Positions 33,516 to 46,099 of a stretch of DNA of 64,000 bases are shown here, piece after piece. The stretch is taken from NCBI GenBank assembly GCA_948099385.1, contig CANUEZ040000165.1, forward strand, positions 1,004,501 to 1,068,500, given 5' to 3'. Below the pieces are notes generated by a model. It was not told where the DNA came from. It did no database searches and worked only from the letters and a program-made list of their open reading frames with translations. Made by a program: the position numbers and the translations under genes. Within the stretch, counting starts at the first letter, position 1; each line of letters begins with the position of its first letter. The DNA comes from Fasciola hepatica. Lineage: Eukaryota; Platyhelminthes; Trematoda; Plagiorchiida; Fasciolidae.

Positions 33516-35136
33516 ACTGCCAACCACTGTCACTACCGTAGCCTAGACTTCAAGTCCACTTTCATGGATAGCATATCAGGGCAACAGATAGCCAGCACGT
33601 ACCTCATTAAATTCAAAAACGAACACGGAGAACCATTCATATTTTTCACTGGTAACTAACTATTTTTCGTCACTTTTGTAAAAAGGCGACATTCCATTCG
33701 TTCTAGCACCCAACTCACCTTTGACTTTACTGCCCAACTTATCAGTAACCTGTGAAAAAAAGCCGGACACCAGTCACTGGCATTTGACCGATAAACAGCC
33801 CGCTTTTGCGTGCCCGGTCAGCCAACTATACCATTTTTTCCTGCATCTGTGCCTAAGTTCGATGAAAGCATACTGGTTTTCCACATACTCATGCCGACCA
33901 AGCTCTTCCCTCTCCATCAACATATCCCACCCGCGATAATCGGCTTTTACAAAGTTTATCACGATCCCCAGCTGGAAAGTCTTTCAGACAGCCAAGCTAT
34001 CCATCTATTTCAGATCCTGCTAGATACATCTTATATATCACAGAACCCGGTAAAAACCTCATGTGATAGCCCGGAGCAGCGTGCTGGCTGATTTCATTGT
34101 GTCATTCCTCATACTCAGTGGCCAGAGAGCGCAGCCAAACTCTTTTTGGCTGGGTCTCTACGAAAGCCCCTTATCCGCCGGCCAACTTGATTACAATATA
34201 ACCGAAAAGCATGAGAACTCTTCCAACAGCTTCCATTTTGACCGACGAGAGTCACTGATGGTTACTCCTCCTTTGAAGTCTCAAGCCGAGCCTAAGCATG
34301 CACAGACCGCACACCAACTATCACTGCACTAGCAAACAAGGTTCATCGTTTTCGACCGACTTGGCTCGCTAGTTTCCGCTGTTTACTTCGCTTCTTACAA
34401 CATAACCCTCAGGAGAAGGAGGAGCATACTCACAAGATGGTATGCATAAACTCTAGATGTCCCCGGCTTATGTATTATAGCCGGCAGAGGCCTAATTTTG
34501 CCAATTTCGACTGAACACGAACTATGCAACGGAACCCACCTCAACAGAGGGCGCATCGAAACACTGTAATATTTTGCTGATACTTGGCGGCGTTCCTCTT
34601 CACAGTTCATTCTTCATGGCATGGGACTGCGTCCTTCTTCCACTCGTCGCGGATTCACATCGCTGGATGATACCCATTATTCCTGGTAATCCCCTGTCCT
34701 CATTAACAGCGTCCTGACTCTTTTCTAATCTATAAAATTCTCTTTGGCACCATTTTGCAGTTGACCTTTGTTTACTTCGTACAAAGAACTTGAAAACGCA
34801 TCCTCCGTCACTTCGAAAATATCCCTGCATACTTTGAACCTTTTGCTTTAGAAGACAACATTCATTCCAACAACTTCGTGTCCTGCCTGTGCTCAGCTTC
34901 TGCTGATATTAAAATCAAAACTGACTTTTATTTGTCGCATAAACGGTCGTCATAGTAGTTCGTTCAAACTCAGACCAGTGTCATTCCCACTATTTTTAGA
35001 TTTGTGTTTCATTAGGCGGCGACGTACACCTTCATAATGTTCCCATGCGTGCGTCTCGGTCGTAGCCGAGAAAAATGCTGTTATTGAATATTCACTGATT
35101 ATGGATTGGTAGCTTTTGGATTCTACTGACTTGAGG
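33516..35136. other. Unassigned intergenic stretch
   Basis: No domain or repeat partner was recognised in 1.6 kb. The antisense frames at 34395-34610 and 34600-34830, and the sense frames at 33721-34332, show no known motif. It probably holds older repeat debris. Confidence 0.3.
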
Positions 35137-36484
35137 TATGTCATTCCAGGTGGACGGTCTACCTCCTCCAAGCTCCGAAAAGAATAGGCTGCTTCTTGTG
35201 GCTTTCCTTCGTGCGCATTGAGTGATCCACTGCTTAAAGTCTTCTTGTTCGTGATCCTGTTTGGCATGACCACACCAGATATCTTTCCTTGTGCGTTAAC
35301 CTCTTCACTGCAGCTTTCAGCAGAAATAGGTTACAGGTTTGTATCCGGGATTGAGGATGGGTGAGCCTCATCCGCATTGCGGTTTTTTTGACAATTTTTG
35401 GCTCTAGGATACGTTTTGTAGGCGTCAGGTGTCTGGTGACACCAGGCCTACTACTCGGGTACATTCCACGACGGGAGATGGAGTGAGCAGGGAAAACCGG
35501 ACGGTGAACAAGGAGCTCCATCCTCGAGTCCAGTTACTTGGACGACAGGCGGCCCTTTGAGCTTGAGATCTACTTTTATGAGGTTGCTTGCCTAGCCGTC
35601 TCACTGCGGGGCCTTGGGTGAAATGGCTTGTTAACGAATACTCCTTCGAGCCCTTTTGTTTCCTCCTCGACGTTTGCGGCTGTGGAAACAATTCGTTTGG
35701 CCGCCTTTGGAAAGCCCACTCCAATCAGAATACCGTTTACCCGGCTGATGCATTTGGGTACCATTTAAGCGGATAGATTTTCTGATGGTAAAAGGGGCTT
35801 AGGGCAATAAGGCATCGGGCATTGGTGTCACGAGGGTGATCTGAATTGGGAAGGCGACCCCAGAGGACGACTCGCCTTGTGAGTTTCTCGGTGTCTTGTA
35901 AAACCTTGATAAAATCATGAATTTGCTGCTTAGATGCTCTTCTTACCTGATCGGCCAACTAGGAAACTGGGAGGGATCTGATAACCAAGCTTTTCAGGCT
36001 TGATAGCGCATGCTTAAGGGTGCAGACAGGGGCCCTTATTTGAGCTTTATCTGTTGCCTGACTTCGGACTTCACAGTTTAATGCATCCGTTGACAGCGCA
36101 TCATGAAGGACCATCTCGTCCGGATTTAGGAATGAAATACCGGCAACAGAGGGGGAAATACCTCGCTTCATGGGGAAAGTAGCCTCGTGTAAGGAATTGG
36201 TTACATCGGTGGTGAGGAAGTTGGCTTTATTCAGGATCAAATCAGTGCAGATAAAGAATGACTTGAGTGGGGGAGACGGGCACTGTGTTCCAAAAATTTG
36301 AAATTTTAAAGACGGCTAGGCTCACCAGGGGAGACAACCGCAGCGGTGGTTTAATGCAGACAGGATTCACGCGGATTGACGGGCCTGGTAACCGTAGTTT
36401 TCGAGTTGCTCGGGTTCTGTTGTCAGGTTGATTGCTCAATGTTGGACAAGAGTCCCTGGAAGTTGCCATACATCCTTGATATCT
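35137..36484 (-). repeat. Repeat X, copy 2
   Basis: Same 1348-bp sequence as 18742-20089. Substitutions seen include g/a at the start, c/t in gg(c/t)ggacgg, c/t in tttcct(c/t)cgtg, g/a in cgtgt(g/a)agg, c/t in gaaa(c/t)accgg and c/t in atcc(c/t)tgatatct. The flanks differ sharply from copy 1, although the 29 bases directly after the right edge remain alignable (both end tagtatca at the same distance). Confidence 0.8.
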
Positions 36485-38130
36485 CGGTCCAATGCCGATT
36501 CGGTCTAGTATCATATTTCGGCTGCAGGACCTGTTTCCGGTTGTTTCCGTAGACATCCAAGGAGTGTGGGGTTAGAAACCTTGATGAGTGCTCATTTTCT
36601 GTTTCGTATAGCCAAACTTCAATATTATATACCAGAACTCCATCTAGTTCTAACTTCATCCATTTCTTCAGGTGCTCCGACACCACAAACTATGGGCTGC
36701 CTCGAAAACAGAGAGAAGGAAAAAGCGAACAATCTCGACAGAAACAGAAAAGCAAACCACGAAGCAGAAAACAGTAACACCAAGTTAACGAAGAAAGGAG
36801 CATCTAACAATAGACGACCACAACAAGGTGAGACGGTGTGTCGTGACATACCGATCGGTTGTTGTCCTCGTTATTGTTCGACCTCAATCTGAAATCAGCC
36901 TCATTAGTTTTTCCTTAGCATAGCCAGACCACTAATATTGCCTTCCTCTTTTTCAGTTATACTGGCAACATGGGAATACTAGCGAATCAAAACCCTGCAA
37001 CTTGCACAACATCAGATCGAACAGACGGAGTAGATGAACAGTGTTGAAAGATTTGGTGTTGTAAGAGGAATATGTCTGCAGGCGCCGAGGGAATTCAGTG
37101 TGACACCCGTGAAACGTATAACCTGCTACACTGTGAATATGATTTACTCAGCTGGATACGCCAAATATACAAAAAGCTGATCAGGTTAGACAATGGAGCC
37201 ACCAGGGAGGCAGAGGTAGCCAGGAAGGAAAGGAAACATGCAAACCTTTAGAAAATCAGTTGGCACCAGTTAGGGACAGCAATGGATACGAGGCATTGCC
37301 GGCACACCTAAAGAACACCGGTCCAAAGCCGGGACAGCAAGCAGCTGCTGCGCTGCCCACTCGTGACGCAGTAGAATGATTAGAAGTCCTAATCGAGCGG
37401 GTAAATAAGTTAGACGAAGATGTTGCTAGTATCCCTTAAAGTTCTGACTGCCTTGGGGAAAATAGCGATATTCCCCTGGGAGAAAACCGGGATGAAGTAG
37501 TTCACGGAATTCCAGAACCGCTGGTGACTGTTAAAAAGCAGAGGGACAGAGCAACGAGGCTCCGTCCTGTCATCTTGCTACGGGCAGTGGAAATCCCCGG
37601 ACAAGTAGCTCTGAAAAGAGTCATGGGGCTGGGGCGGTGGGGCGGGGAGACTTTCTCTAAAATGTGCAAACCAAGGCCTAGGCTTGACGGGTTTGCCAAC
37701 CTTTGTCACAGGGACTCCTTCTTAGCTGCAGCCGGACACATAAGCAAATCCAGAAGGGACAAACAAGTGTGGTGCCCGACGATAAAGCAACTGTATTCAG
37801 TCAGGGAAGGGTAGAATCAACCGGAATTATAGGTTTTAACCCGGCCTTCCTAAGGTCTCCGGGAGTGGAATCAGGTAAAAATAAGGGATCTAGGCACCAC
37901 GGATCCAATGGTCATGGTGAAGAAAGCTTTGCTCAGTCCCGTCAGCAAAAGAATGGATCCTCGTAACTCCGTGAGAAAAGGATTAAGACAACTGACTCTC
38001 ACCGAGCCCTAGGGGACTCTGATATGCAAAGGAACCTAGTAATCAACAGTAGAGTTAGGAACTCAACTGTAATACGAATAGCTGTCAGGGTGCCCAGGTT
38101 CATGACCCTAGCCCCTGCCGCACCGTTCTG
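36485..38130 (+). mobile_element. Probable ORF1 region of CR1-like element I
   Basis: Sense-strand frames at 36566-36892 (charged: NREKEKANNLDRNRKANHEA) and 37524-37814 (RATRLRPVILLRAVEIPGQV) precede an endonuclease in the same orientation. The charged, Lys/Glu/Asn-rich start and the later RLRPVILLR segment fit an ORF1 protein. Stops at several places. Assignment is mainly positional. Confidence 0.4.
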
Positions 38131-38139
38131 GGAAAGGCA

Positions 38140-39150
38140 GGAAAACAGCAGAGTGTGTTATGATGCTCGTAACCCACACCAATGCAGCAAGTATGGGTAA
38201 CAAATGGCTAGAGCTCAAAGCAATGACATAGGGAGCAAATGTGATAGCAGTCACTGAAACGTGGCTGCGACCAGGCGAAAGTGACAGTGGGCTGATCTCA
38301 AACTTCTACTCAGGCGTTAGAATGGATAGGCTGGATGGTCGGGTAGGGGCTGATATAATCTTTTTCCTAGCAGGTGCAGTATGACGGCCTTGGGAGTAGT
38401 CGACTTGTTACCCAGAATGCACAAGCGATAGAGGTCGTAATAGCTACGGGTGGACATATCAATGCCCCGGTGCAGTAGGTGCTGAGGACAGAGATCTGCT
38501 TGATTTCCTCACCACGGTTGCCAAAGCTGGATGGAAGGTACTTACTATGGGCGACTTTAAAGCGCCCAAATTAGACTGGATCTCGGAAACTACTCTAGAA
38601 GGTACACTTGGGGAGAGATTACTCCACCTAATCCACGGAAAAGCCCTCTTCCAGCAAGTCAACCAAGTGTGAAAATGGAGGTTTGGTCTGCTACGGTCAA
38701 TCCTCGACCTGGTAATGACCAGCACCCAAATGACCTAGAACACTTGGAAGTCGGAGAATCCATAGGGAAGATTGATCATGGCGTACTCTAGTTTAGGCCA
38801 AAACGTCGGGGGATTAGTGCACCTAAAACTTCAGGAGGAACTTCTCAAAGATAGACGAGGATAGCCGGATAGAACTGGGGCTCCAGATAGATTGGGATAT
38901 GGTGAGCGATGACTAGAACGTGGAACACCACTGGAGTTGGATCAGTAGCAGACCTTTAGAAACAACAGAGGCTGTAGCACCACTACGAACAGTCAGACGA
39001 AACGGACTGCCGCCGTGAAATTCTATTTAGTAATGAGAAAGCGCCACCGGAGGGTCCTGGAGAAGAGGAAAGTCATTTTCCAACCGGCTACTGTTTGACG
39101 GAAAAATGAACGGTGGCAACGGATACTAAAGTGGAAGGTGTCCGCATGGA
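38140..39150 (+). mobile_element. EEP endonuclease of CR1-like element I
   Basis: Starts VLVTHTNAASMGNKWLELKA (38160), followed by NVIAVTETWLRPGESDSG with the catalytic TETWL, then FYSGVRMDRLDGRVGAD. The GDFN box is at 38548 as MGDFKAPKLDWISE. Downstream (38880-39140) is the linker before the RT (EKRKVIFQPAT, ILKWKVSAWN). The RT itself is absent; the element stops near 39150, where R2-like sequence begins. At least three stops or frameshifts. Confidence 0.75.
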
Positions 39151-39199
39151 ATTGAGCTTTACTGTGCTGTTTCACTGAGCAATACAAGTGTATACATTG

Positions 39200-40450
39200 A
39201 CGCACTGAGCCTCAGTGTTATTCAGCGTCATTACTGGTAATGTACAACATCCTGTTGGTATGGTTCATCCGGCGAGGAAGAAAATGTGTCGGTCCATCAG
39301 TCGAGCGTGGCGAGATACGATGGAGTAAACTGGTGACTGGTATTGACGGGTATACTAGTAAGATGCCCGTGAGCTGTCATTTGTGTTGGTTGCAGCGGTG
39401 ATATCGGCAGGATAGGCTTTGTTTAGAAAACGCTAAACTGTCTGATAAGCAGTTGGGGGTACTTCCTGTTAGGTGGCTTCATTGCGGTCCCGGTTGCTAT
39501 GGCGGGTTCTACTTGGGGTTCTGTTGGTGCGAGTAAAGGTGGCATCCTTGTATATCCAGTTTGGCGACTGAGATAGTGGGAGACAACGAACCAGAAATTA
39601 ATGGGGATTGCAGTCTGGATGTGGTTCCAGCCGTGGATTATGGTGACATATGATGACAATGATAACGAGCTGGTTTGGTCCACGTGAACGGGGCATGGAC
39701 GAAGTTTCGTTGAAGCGATCGATGGCCCCTGCTCCACGTTTTGGGTAAAGTAGGCTCGCAGTGGTTGGCTCTTTGATGCTACAGGTTAGCAAAGTCGTGT
39801 ACACCGGTAAGGCAACTGTGTACGCATTCCAAAGGATTTATGGTTTGTACTTTGGCGCGGCAGGGCTTGGATACCAATAATAACCTAAGACCTCACTTTT
39901 GGGAGGAATGAGAAATGGTAACCTCCAAAGCCGTTTGCTTAAGCGGAAAGCAGTTTGGCACTGAGGCGGTGAGATAGGCTTGAAGTAACCATATGTCGGT
40001 GGGTGGGAATGACACACTGGCAAAATAGCACTATACTTGTTACTGCCTCTTCTGGTAAAGCGGTTATTCTATACTGAATAATTTCTGGAGGGCCTTTGAT
40101 TAGAAGGAACTATTGGGATGTCGGTGGTGATGCATGAGAGGAAATTGATCACCTGCCAAGAAAAGTAGACGTAAGTTCCTCCACGCCACTACCCGATGAT
40201 GATTGCGTACTGAGGATATACTCCAGTGTGAACAAAGAAATCTGATGCACTGGTGATTGCATGGCTACCGTGAAAACTTTGTCGTCGTTACCGTATTGCA
40301 AAGCAGGACAACACCGGTTTGAGGACTGGTTTGGAGAACCGTGAGAGGTAAATATGGGATTGGGCCGAATTTTCGGCAGAGAAGCAAACTCTAACGGTCT
40401 GCATTTAGTGCTCCTGGTGTGCGGCACTAAAGCCTGCTTTAGCTAGGGAG
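39200..40450 (-). repeat. Repeat family R2, probable third copy (antisense, diverged)
   Basis: The block at 39610-39690 (gcagtctgga-gtg-ttcca, gtggRttatg) matches 5980-6040 of copy a and, reversed, 32085-32150 of copy b. Similarity is patchy elsewhere. No gene is supported; antisense frames such as 39423-39737 are unrecognised. Confidence 0.35.
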
Positions 40451-41459
40451 GTAGCACGAAGCATATCCATTGGCAATCAGCTAGTGGCCCTCCAAACATG
40501 ATCCACACTGTCTTAGACGTTTCAGTTATTTTTATAGTTTTATCACGGTCAGATGTCTGGCTGCCAGAGGAAACAAAGCTGCTCCTGATGGACCACAACA
40601 GCCCCTAAGCCCCGGCCGAAACATGAACCGCATGTAACAAGCCGCACTGGGAGTAGTCCGGCCACACCAGTTAATCCGTAGCAAGGCTGTAGCTCGGAGA
40701 CATGGGTCACATGTGACACAGCTGATTTGCCTGGAAGGCACAAAATTGGGGTATTTTTCCTCTCTTTTAAACGCCAATCTCTTACTTTTGAAGTTCATGT
40801 CGTCTCATTCGTAGTCAGCTCTGTGCATGAAGTCCCTCACAGTCAGGAACGTTAACAGATGCGCCACGCCAACACTGGCCTTATCCGTGAAGTAAGAACC
40901 CCAACGAGGTTTACATGGGACAGAAAATGCTGGGAAAGGTGTATTTAACCACGGCTTGCGATCACTCGACGGGGTTCATGTTCACCAAAACACCAGTTTA
41001 CACCAAGATGGGACACCACTTGCAGCACTAAGAACGTGATGCATCGAGACGTCCTACAGATGGTCTTTAGCTCTGTTGACTACGTATCAAATATCACAAA
41101 GGTCAATCACGGGAGGATGCTAGAGTTGTGGTAGGGACGGAAGTTGAGCTATGAGGGTCTAATGATTCGATTTAGGGTGATCACTGGATGGAGGTTGAGA
41201 ATTTCAACAGGTATTGCGTCTTGGGTTCGAGACAGAAGCGAAGACTAAATAAAAATTGGCACCGAGAATGTTTTTAGACTATCTTTCATGCAACCAACGG
41301 TATCTCGTATATTCAAATACGATTTCGGGGGCACTGGCTTCAGTCATGAAAGAAACTGCGTTTAGGCATTGTGACCCGGTATGTTCACGCTAGGGTGATG
41401 GCAACGACGGCGAATAGAGTAACACATCCTACAGACTATCGAGGGTTCTGGTTGGTATC
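40451..41459. other. No feature recognised
   Basis: The longest frame (40798-40532, 88 codons, Cys-rich) has no known motif. Probably repeat-derived. Confidence 0.3.
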
Positions 41460-43070
41460 CAACGATTCCCTCCTAAGCTCTCCCAATAGTCATACACGGA
41501 TTTATAGGGGCAATCATTTTTTGGATGTCCAGAGCTACGTACAGCCCAGACTTAAATATCATTTGGATGGCCAGGGAACGGATATCGGCTAGGAATTTAT
41601 TCCACAAAATTACATAATCAAGGAGGACGAAGTTTCGCCTTAAGGATTTCTGAGTGGTAGGGATCGTTATAAGCTGTTCCCTATTGCGCAGCTGATGCGT
41701 CGAGTTTATGCTGAACTGAAGTTGGCTATAGAATACAGCTTGGTTGTACAGCAAATTGGGCAAAAATACAAGGCTGTGTTTTATTCTCCCAAGCCACGGA
41801 GGACCAAGTCGCAGGAGAGTACACTGCTGTCCGTAGCTTAGGTTCGTAGAAAGCCGAAATGGATTTTGGTAAATTGGCACTGTACATTTTCAGCAAGGAC
41901 AATGTCGCGTTTGTGCATACTTGAGAACACAAATGTACAGTATTCTAGGGTTGGGAGAACATTAGTTTTGTATAACACTAGCTTACTGGTCGTGAGAGGG
42001 AAAGTTATCTACAACCAGCCAAAACACTTGTTGGCCCGTGCAGTTATGTGGGAGATGTGTTCACAGAAATTGGAGGCGTGAGAGTTGTGTAGCCCGGGGT
42101 TTCGTATCGTTGGGGAATGTGGTAGCGAGATATCGCCAATCTCAAGAGTATCGTGAGAGATACTGCGGTTAGCGTGAGGAAACTGCTTTTGTTCTATGGA
42201 AATTCTATTTTCTCACAACCACATCGGGGCGAAAAGGACTGTATGTCGACCGTGATATTGTTTAGTTCAACTTGTAGGTTTCAATATTCGAATTCATAGA
42301 CTATCTTCATGCAATGGGCAAGTAAAAAATTTCCCATAACTGATGACATCGCAAATGTCATTTATATACAGTGAGAACAGAAGTGGTCCTGGACCACTCC
42401 CTTGGATAACGCCTCTGTTAACCGCGTGGGGGTCTGATATCTGGCCGTTGATTCAGGTAATTGATAAATTTCTTGTAGGTAAGATTTAAACCAACTGAGT
42501 AGGCAATTTTCAATCCAATATGCTCTAGTCTTTTTCAGCAGCTTCAGATGAGGGATTCTGTCGAAGGCTTTTGTCAAATCAAGAAAGATGGTAATGGGTG
42601 CGGTGTCATTGTCCGCAGCTATTTTTACCAAGTTCGGAAAGTCAAACTGGCAGATTGAACACGAGCATGAGCTAAAAAATCCGTGCCGTCCTGGGCTGAT
42701 GAGTTTATTTACAGAAAGATAGTCTGTCAGGTGGCGTTTCACGACTTTTTATAGCAGCCTCGAGATCATTGTCGTATGATTATTTGGGCGGTGATTGGTT
42801 GTGTCATGCGCTGCGTCTCTTTTTGTGCCTGGTGGTGATAACGGATCACTTCCATTGTCTGGGCAATGTTCCGGTTTGCAGGGATAAGTTGTATGGGTTA
42901 GGTGGTTAAAGGAAATATCCGGGCCAATAAAGACGAATATTGCTGATGGTACGCCGTCAGATCCGGGGTGGTAGGTCGACTTGAAAGTACGGATGTGTCT
43001 AATTATATCCATAGTGGTGACCGTGATAGAACTGAGTGGGAATTTGTGTTGGAGCGAGAGGAATAACAAT
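41460..43070 (-). mobile_element. Non-LTR reverse transcriptase, decayed (element J)
   Basis: Antisense order: fingers at 43069-42750 (SITVTTMDIIRHIRTFKS, YHPGSDGVPSAIFVF, NHRPNNHTTMISRLL), palm A with intact Asp at 42590 (ITIFLDLTKAFDRIPHLKL), SWFKSYLQEIYQLPES, palm B remnant (EALSKGVVQDHFCS), thumb and C-terminus at 41880-41473. The catalytic DD box falls in the diverged part near 42330. Frameshifts at about 42745 and 42360. Similar in family to B, G, H and K. Confidence 0.8.
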
Positions 43071-43079
43071 GGAGTCCTA

Positions 43080-44450
43080 GAAAAAAATATCCGTGATAGG
43101 TAGAGGGTACATAAGGTCAGATTGAGTGGTTATGGAAATAATTCAGGAATATCCTGGTGAATTTTCCTCATGACAGGTGAATATTGCAGATTACCAGAGT
43201 GAGGGAGAGCGAGAAAAAGAGTTTGAAGCATAAATGTTATGACGGCTGTAATGAACAGTTCACAAGAGAGGGGAGGTGAATGAAAGAATCGAATAGAACG
43301 AGGAAGAAGGGATCTAACATTCTGATTATTGTTGGTGAGACATGTGGTGACGGTTAAGGTGAGGGCGTTGGAAATGGCCGAGCAGCCCACAGTGAATAAA
43401 TATACAAAGGGAAGAAAGGTACCTGGGGGGTGAGACTGTCTGCGGTGCATAAATGCAACAGCCCTGACGGCGAACAGTGCAGGAGAGAAATAAGCAAGAG
43501 CAGTACCACTGGAATCGGTTCTGGCAGATCAAACGGATTGAACCTGTAATTGGAAGCCATGAAGTAACAATGAGTTTACTTTGGGTGAAAACTGAAAAAT
43601 CAGAACAGCCTGAAGAGGCAGAAAATGCCTGTGGCGAGCAATACACGAAACAGCAGATGAGAGTACGGACCAAAGATGCAGGTGAGATATAACCAATCAG
43701 GGCGTTTACTACAGGTGAAACACGAAGGAGACAGAGAAGAGAGAAGCACAGGGACAGATCGATCGGTGGATCAGCACGAGGCACGAGAAATGAATGCGCG
43801 CCGGAGTTGGGGCAATTTAACAGGGGAGCTGCGTGCCTGCAGGGAATCGCACAATTGGATGCAGCCGGAGAATGCTAGCCGGGGCACTGCCTATTGGAAA
43901 TATCTACAGAGGAATCGCAGAGTCAGACAAGAAAAACTTAGTCGTGGTGCCTAGATCATAAATGTGACTGTGCGAGATGCAACGTTTGATGGGAGCACGC
44001 AATATGCAACCGACAGCATTAGATGCTCTATAGGAAGAAGAGTTGAAGCGTGCGATCCGCAACCGGTGCTTGTTGGTGGGGCTGGCTGTGCGCTGGACAC
44101 TCAACCTGAAAAACTCTTCTAAGTGAACACAGGAGGTGTGATCCACCAGCCTGGATGCTCTTGCACATCGTTGCAGACGGCCTGCCTTACCGACGTGCGC
44201 CGGCCAAAGCGGTGGATCCGACCGCGCTCCGCACCGTTGAGAATGGCGCACATGTTCGCTGATGTTTATGCTTGTGAGGCGTGTCTCAACTATCAAACTG
44301 TAAGATCCTCCATCAGGTGGCCAAATTGCGAGGGGTCTCGGAGGGCGGAGCCAGCGGTTGGTATGCGAATTTACGGCAGCGTTATTCAGGTGCGTATAAC
44401 AACAATGAGGATAAAATGCACATAGAAGGAAAATTTGAAGGGGTAATCAG
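43080..44450 (-). repeat. Repeat family R3, antisense copy
   Basis: The minus strand at about 43440-43140 reads TVTTCLTNNNQNVRSLLPR, ELFITAVITFMLQTLFL, and at 57590-57745 the plus strand gives TVTTCHTGNNHTARFIL, QLLLTAITSVLPMLFFF. On the opposite strand, NACGEQYTKQQMRVRTKD (43620) matches DACGDQCTKQMRMSTEES (57250). Homology covers at least 43.1-43.9 kb. The function is unknown. The two other R3 copies are insertions in the Pao element. Whether this copy is the upstream part of element J (same strand, directly adjacent) cannot be settled. Confidence 0.5.
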
Positions 44451-44639
44451 ATGAAGAAAGACAGTCCGGGTGTGGCCATGCTGTGGATAACCGTTTAACG
44501 GAGGCAAATCAAAACCAATAGGAGACGAAGCATAGGGGTGACTGAGACCACGCGAGAAGGAGAAAACAAGATGTACGGAAGTAATGATATTTCAATTCCG
44601 TTTGCTCGTTACAGGAATGGCTACGGCTGGTCAGGCGTT

Positions 44640-45651
44640 AGGAACTCAGTCAGATAGATGAAACCGTCTACCGTTGATTGTGTACTCCATTGGATGGAGT
44701 GCGGTTTGCGAGGGAGGTGGCCTTAGAAATCGAGGCTCTTCTCGTATGCTCCATCCCCAGCTATGCGCATATTAGACAACTGAATTGCACATGTAACTTT
44801 GAGATACGGGCTGAGTGCCGATAGAAATTCGGACTTGGTTCCTGAAGCTCGAATGGTGATGGGCAACTCGCTCCAGAAATCAGAGTAGACAAGAAGAAAA
44901 AATTGCCCGTATAGCCGATTTAGTTATACTAGAAGGGACAGTAAAATGCCTGCGTCAAAGTGATTAAGAGGTTTCACGGGAGGAGCCTACTGACTTGCGG
45001 AAGAACGACTGGTCATAGAGCAGGTTGCACAAGAAGACTAAGTTTAATCTTAAGCGTTGGAGCCAGAGTGGGTCAAGAACCCGATGTTGCCTTCGTTCTC
45101 TATAGCTTACAGACGTAGATTACTCGAGCAGTTGTTTGGCACAACGCCTCTGTATGCTCTTTGAAACAACTCCGTCGAAATTTGTCGTGTTAGAAAATAG
45201 TATTGGGCAGTGTTCAAGCAAAGGCCTGATGCCCGATTTGTACATGCTGATGCTACTGTCCCGAAGACGAAGGGAGAGGAACAGGAGGACAACACCTCTT
45301 CTAGCCTTGGCTGCTTGGACTGCGGCGTGCTCAGAGAAGTTGAGGGATCTTAAATAGTTGAGGCCCAAAATGTAGACGGCTATTGGAGACCCACCAAGAG
45401 CTAAGAATTCAAGGGGAAATTGGGATTTGTAGGTTAGGACCTCACACTTATCAGTGGAAAAATTCACCGTTCAGAAGTGACACCAGTGGACGGGTGCAGA
45501 AAGGCCCGCGTAGATGAGGCGAAGAGAAGATAGCATCGTTAGAATTGAAAGAAAAGACTATTACTGTATCATCTGCAAACAAAGGTGGCGTGGTATTTTG
45601 TAAAAGATCCAGAGCGTCAATAATGTACATCAGGCACGGGACAGGAACCAG
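44640..45651 (-). mobile_element. Non-LTR RT element K, C-terminal half (split by the Pao element)
   Basis: Antisense from the Pao left LTR: palm region (PVPCLMYIIDALDLLQNTTP), an intact catalytic box (PLFADDTVIVFSFNSND, near 45560), thumb at 45467-45120 (MNFSTDKCEVLTYKSQFP, KSGIRPLLEHCPILFS, SIQRRCAKQLLE) and a C-terminus to about 44700 (FFLVYSDFWSELPITIRA). The upstream half of the same RT lies on the far side of the Pao element at 59753-60115. 44451-44640 has nothing recognisable. Confidence 0.8.
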
Positions 45652-46013
45652 CGTGCCTTCCATGTGTGGAAATCCTCCCAAGCCTTTGTCACATACTTGT
45701 ATTTTTGAGGCTATGCTCTTCACCTTTCCGACCCTCGAGGCAAGTACCATATGCGTCAACCACTGCACTTGAACATTTTGTTGTTTTACTTGTGTACCGT
45801 GGCATATTTTTGATTCGAACTTGGACTACCATGACGGTGGTACTTGGACCTGACCTTTTGTTGAACTTTGGTCCTCGTTGCTGGACGTTGTGGCCGTACA
45901 GTTGAAGTTTATACATAATTATGTGCGTATAGTTTGATAATCCAGTACCGTGGAATCAGCAAATTAACCCTGTTCTGACTTTGGGGTTCTTTAATTAGGC
46001 TACGCGTCACTCA
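45652..46013 (+). mobile_element. Left LTR of BEL/Pao element
   Basis: About 362 bp, aligned without indels to 59391-59752 (constant offset 13739). The last 302 bases differ at two positions; the first 59 differ at 14. The end is CACTCA. The start here is CGTG where the right copy has the canonical TGTA, so the left terminus is mutated. Its position upstream of gag defines it as the 5' LTR. The frame MYKLQLYGHNVQQRG and others inside it are not genes. Confidence 0.8.
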
Positions 46014-46099
46014 GAATTATGAAGAAGAGGACAAATGCAAACCATACCTGGACAGGAAGTAACTCGGTGAATCCGTGGGGTATTTTTGGGTGATACTGA

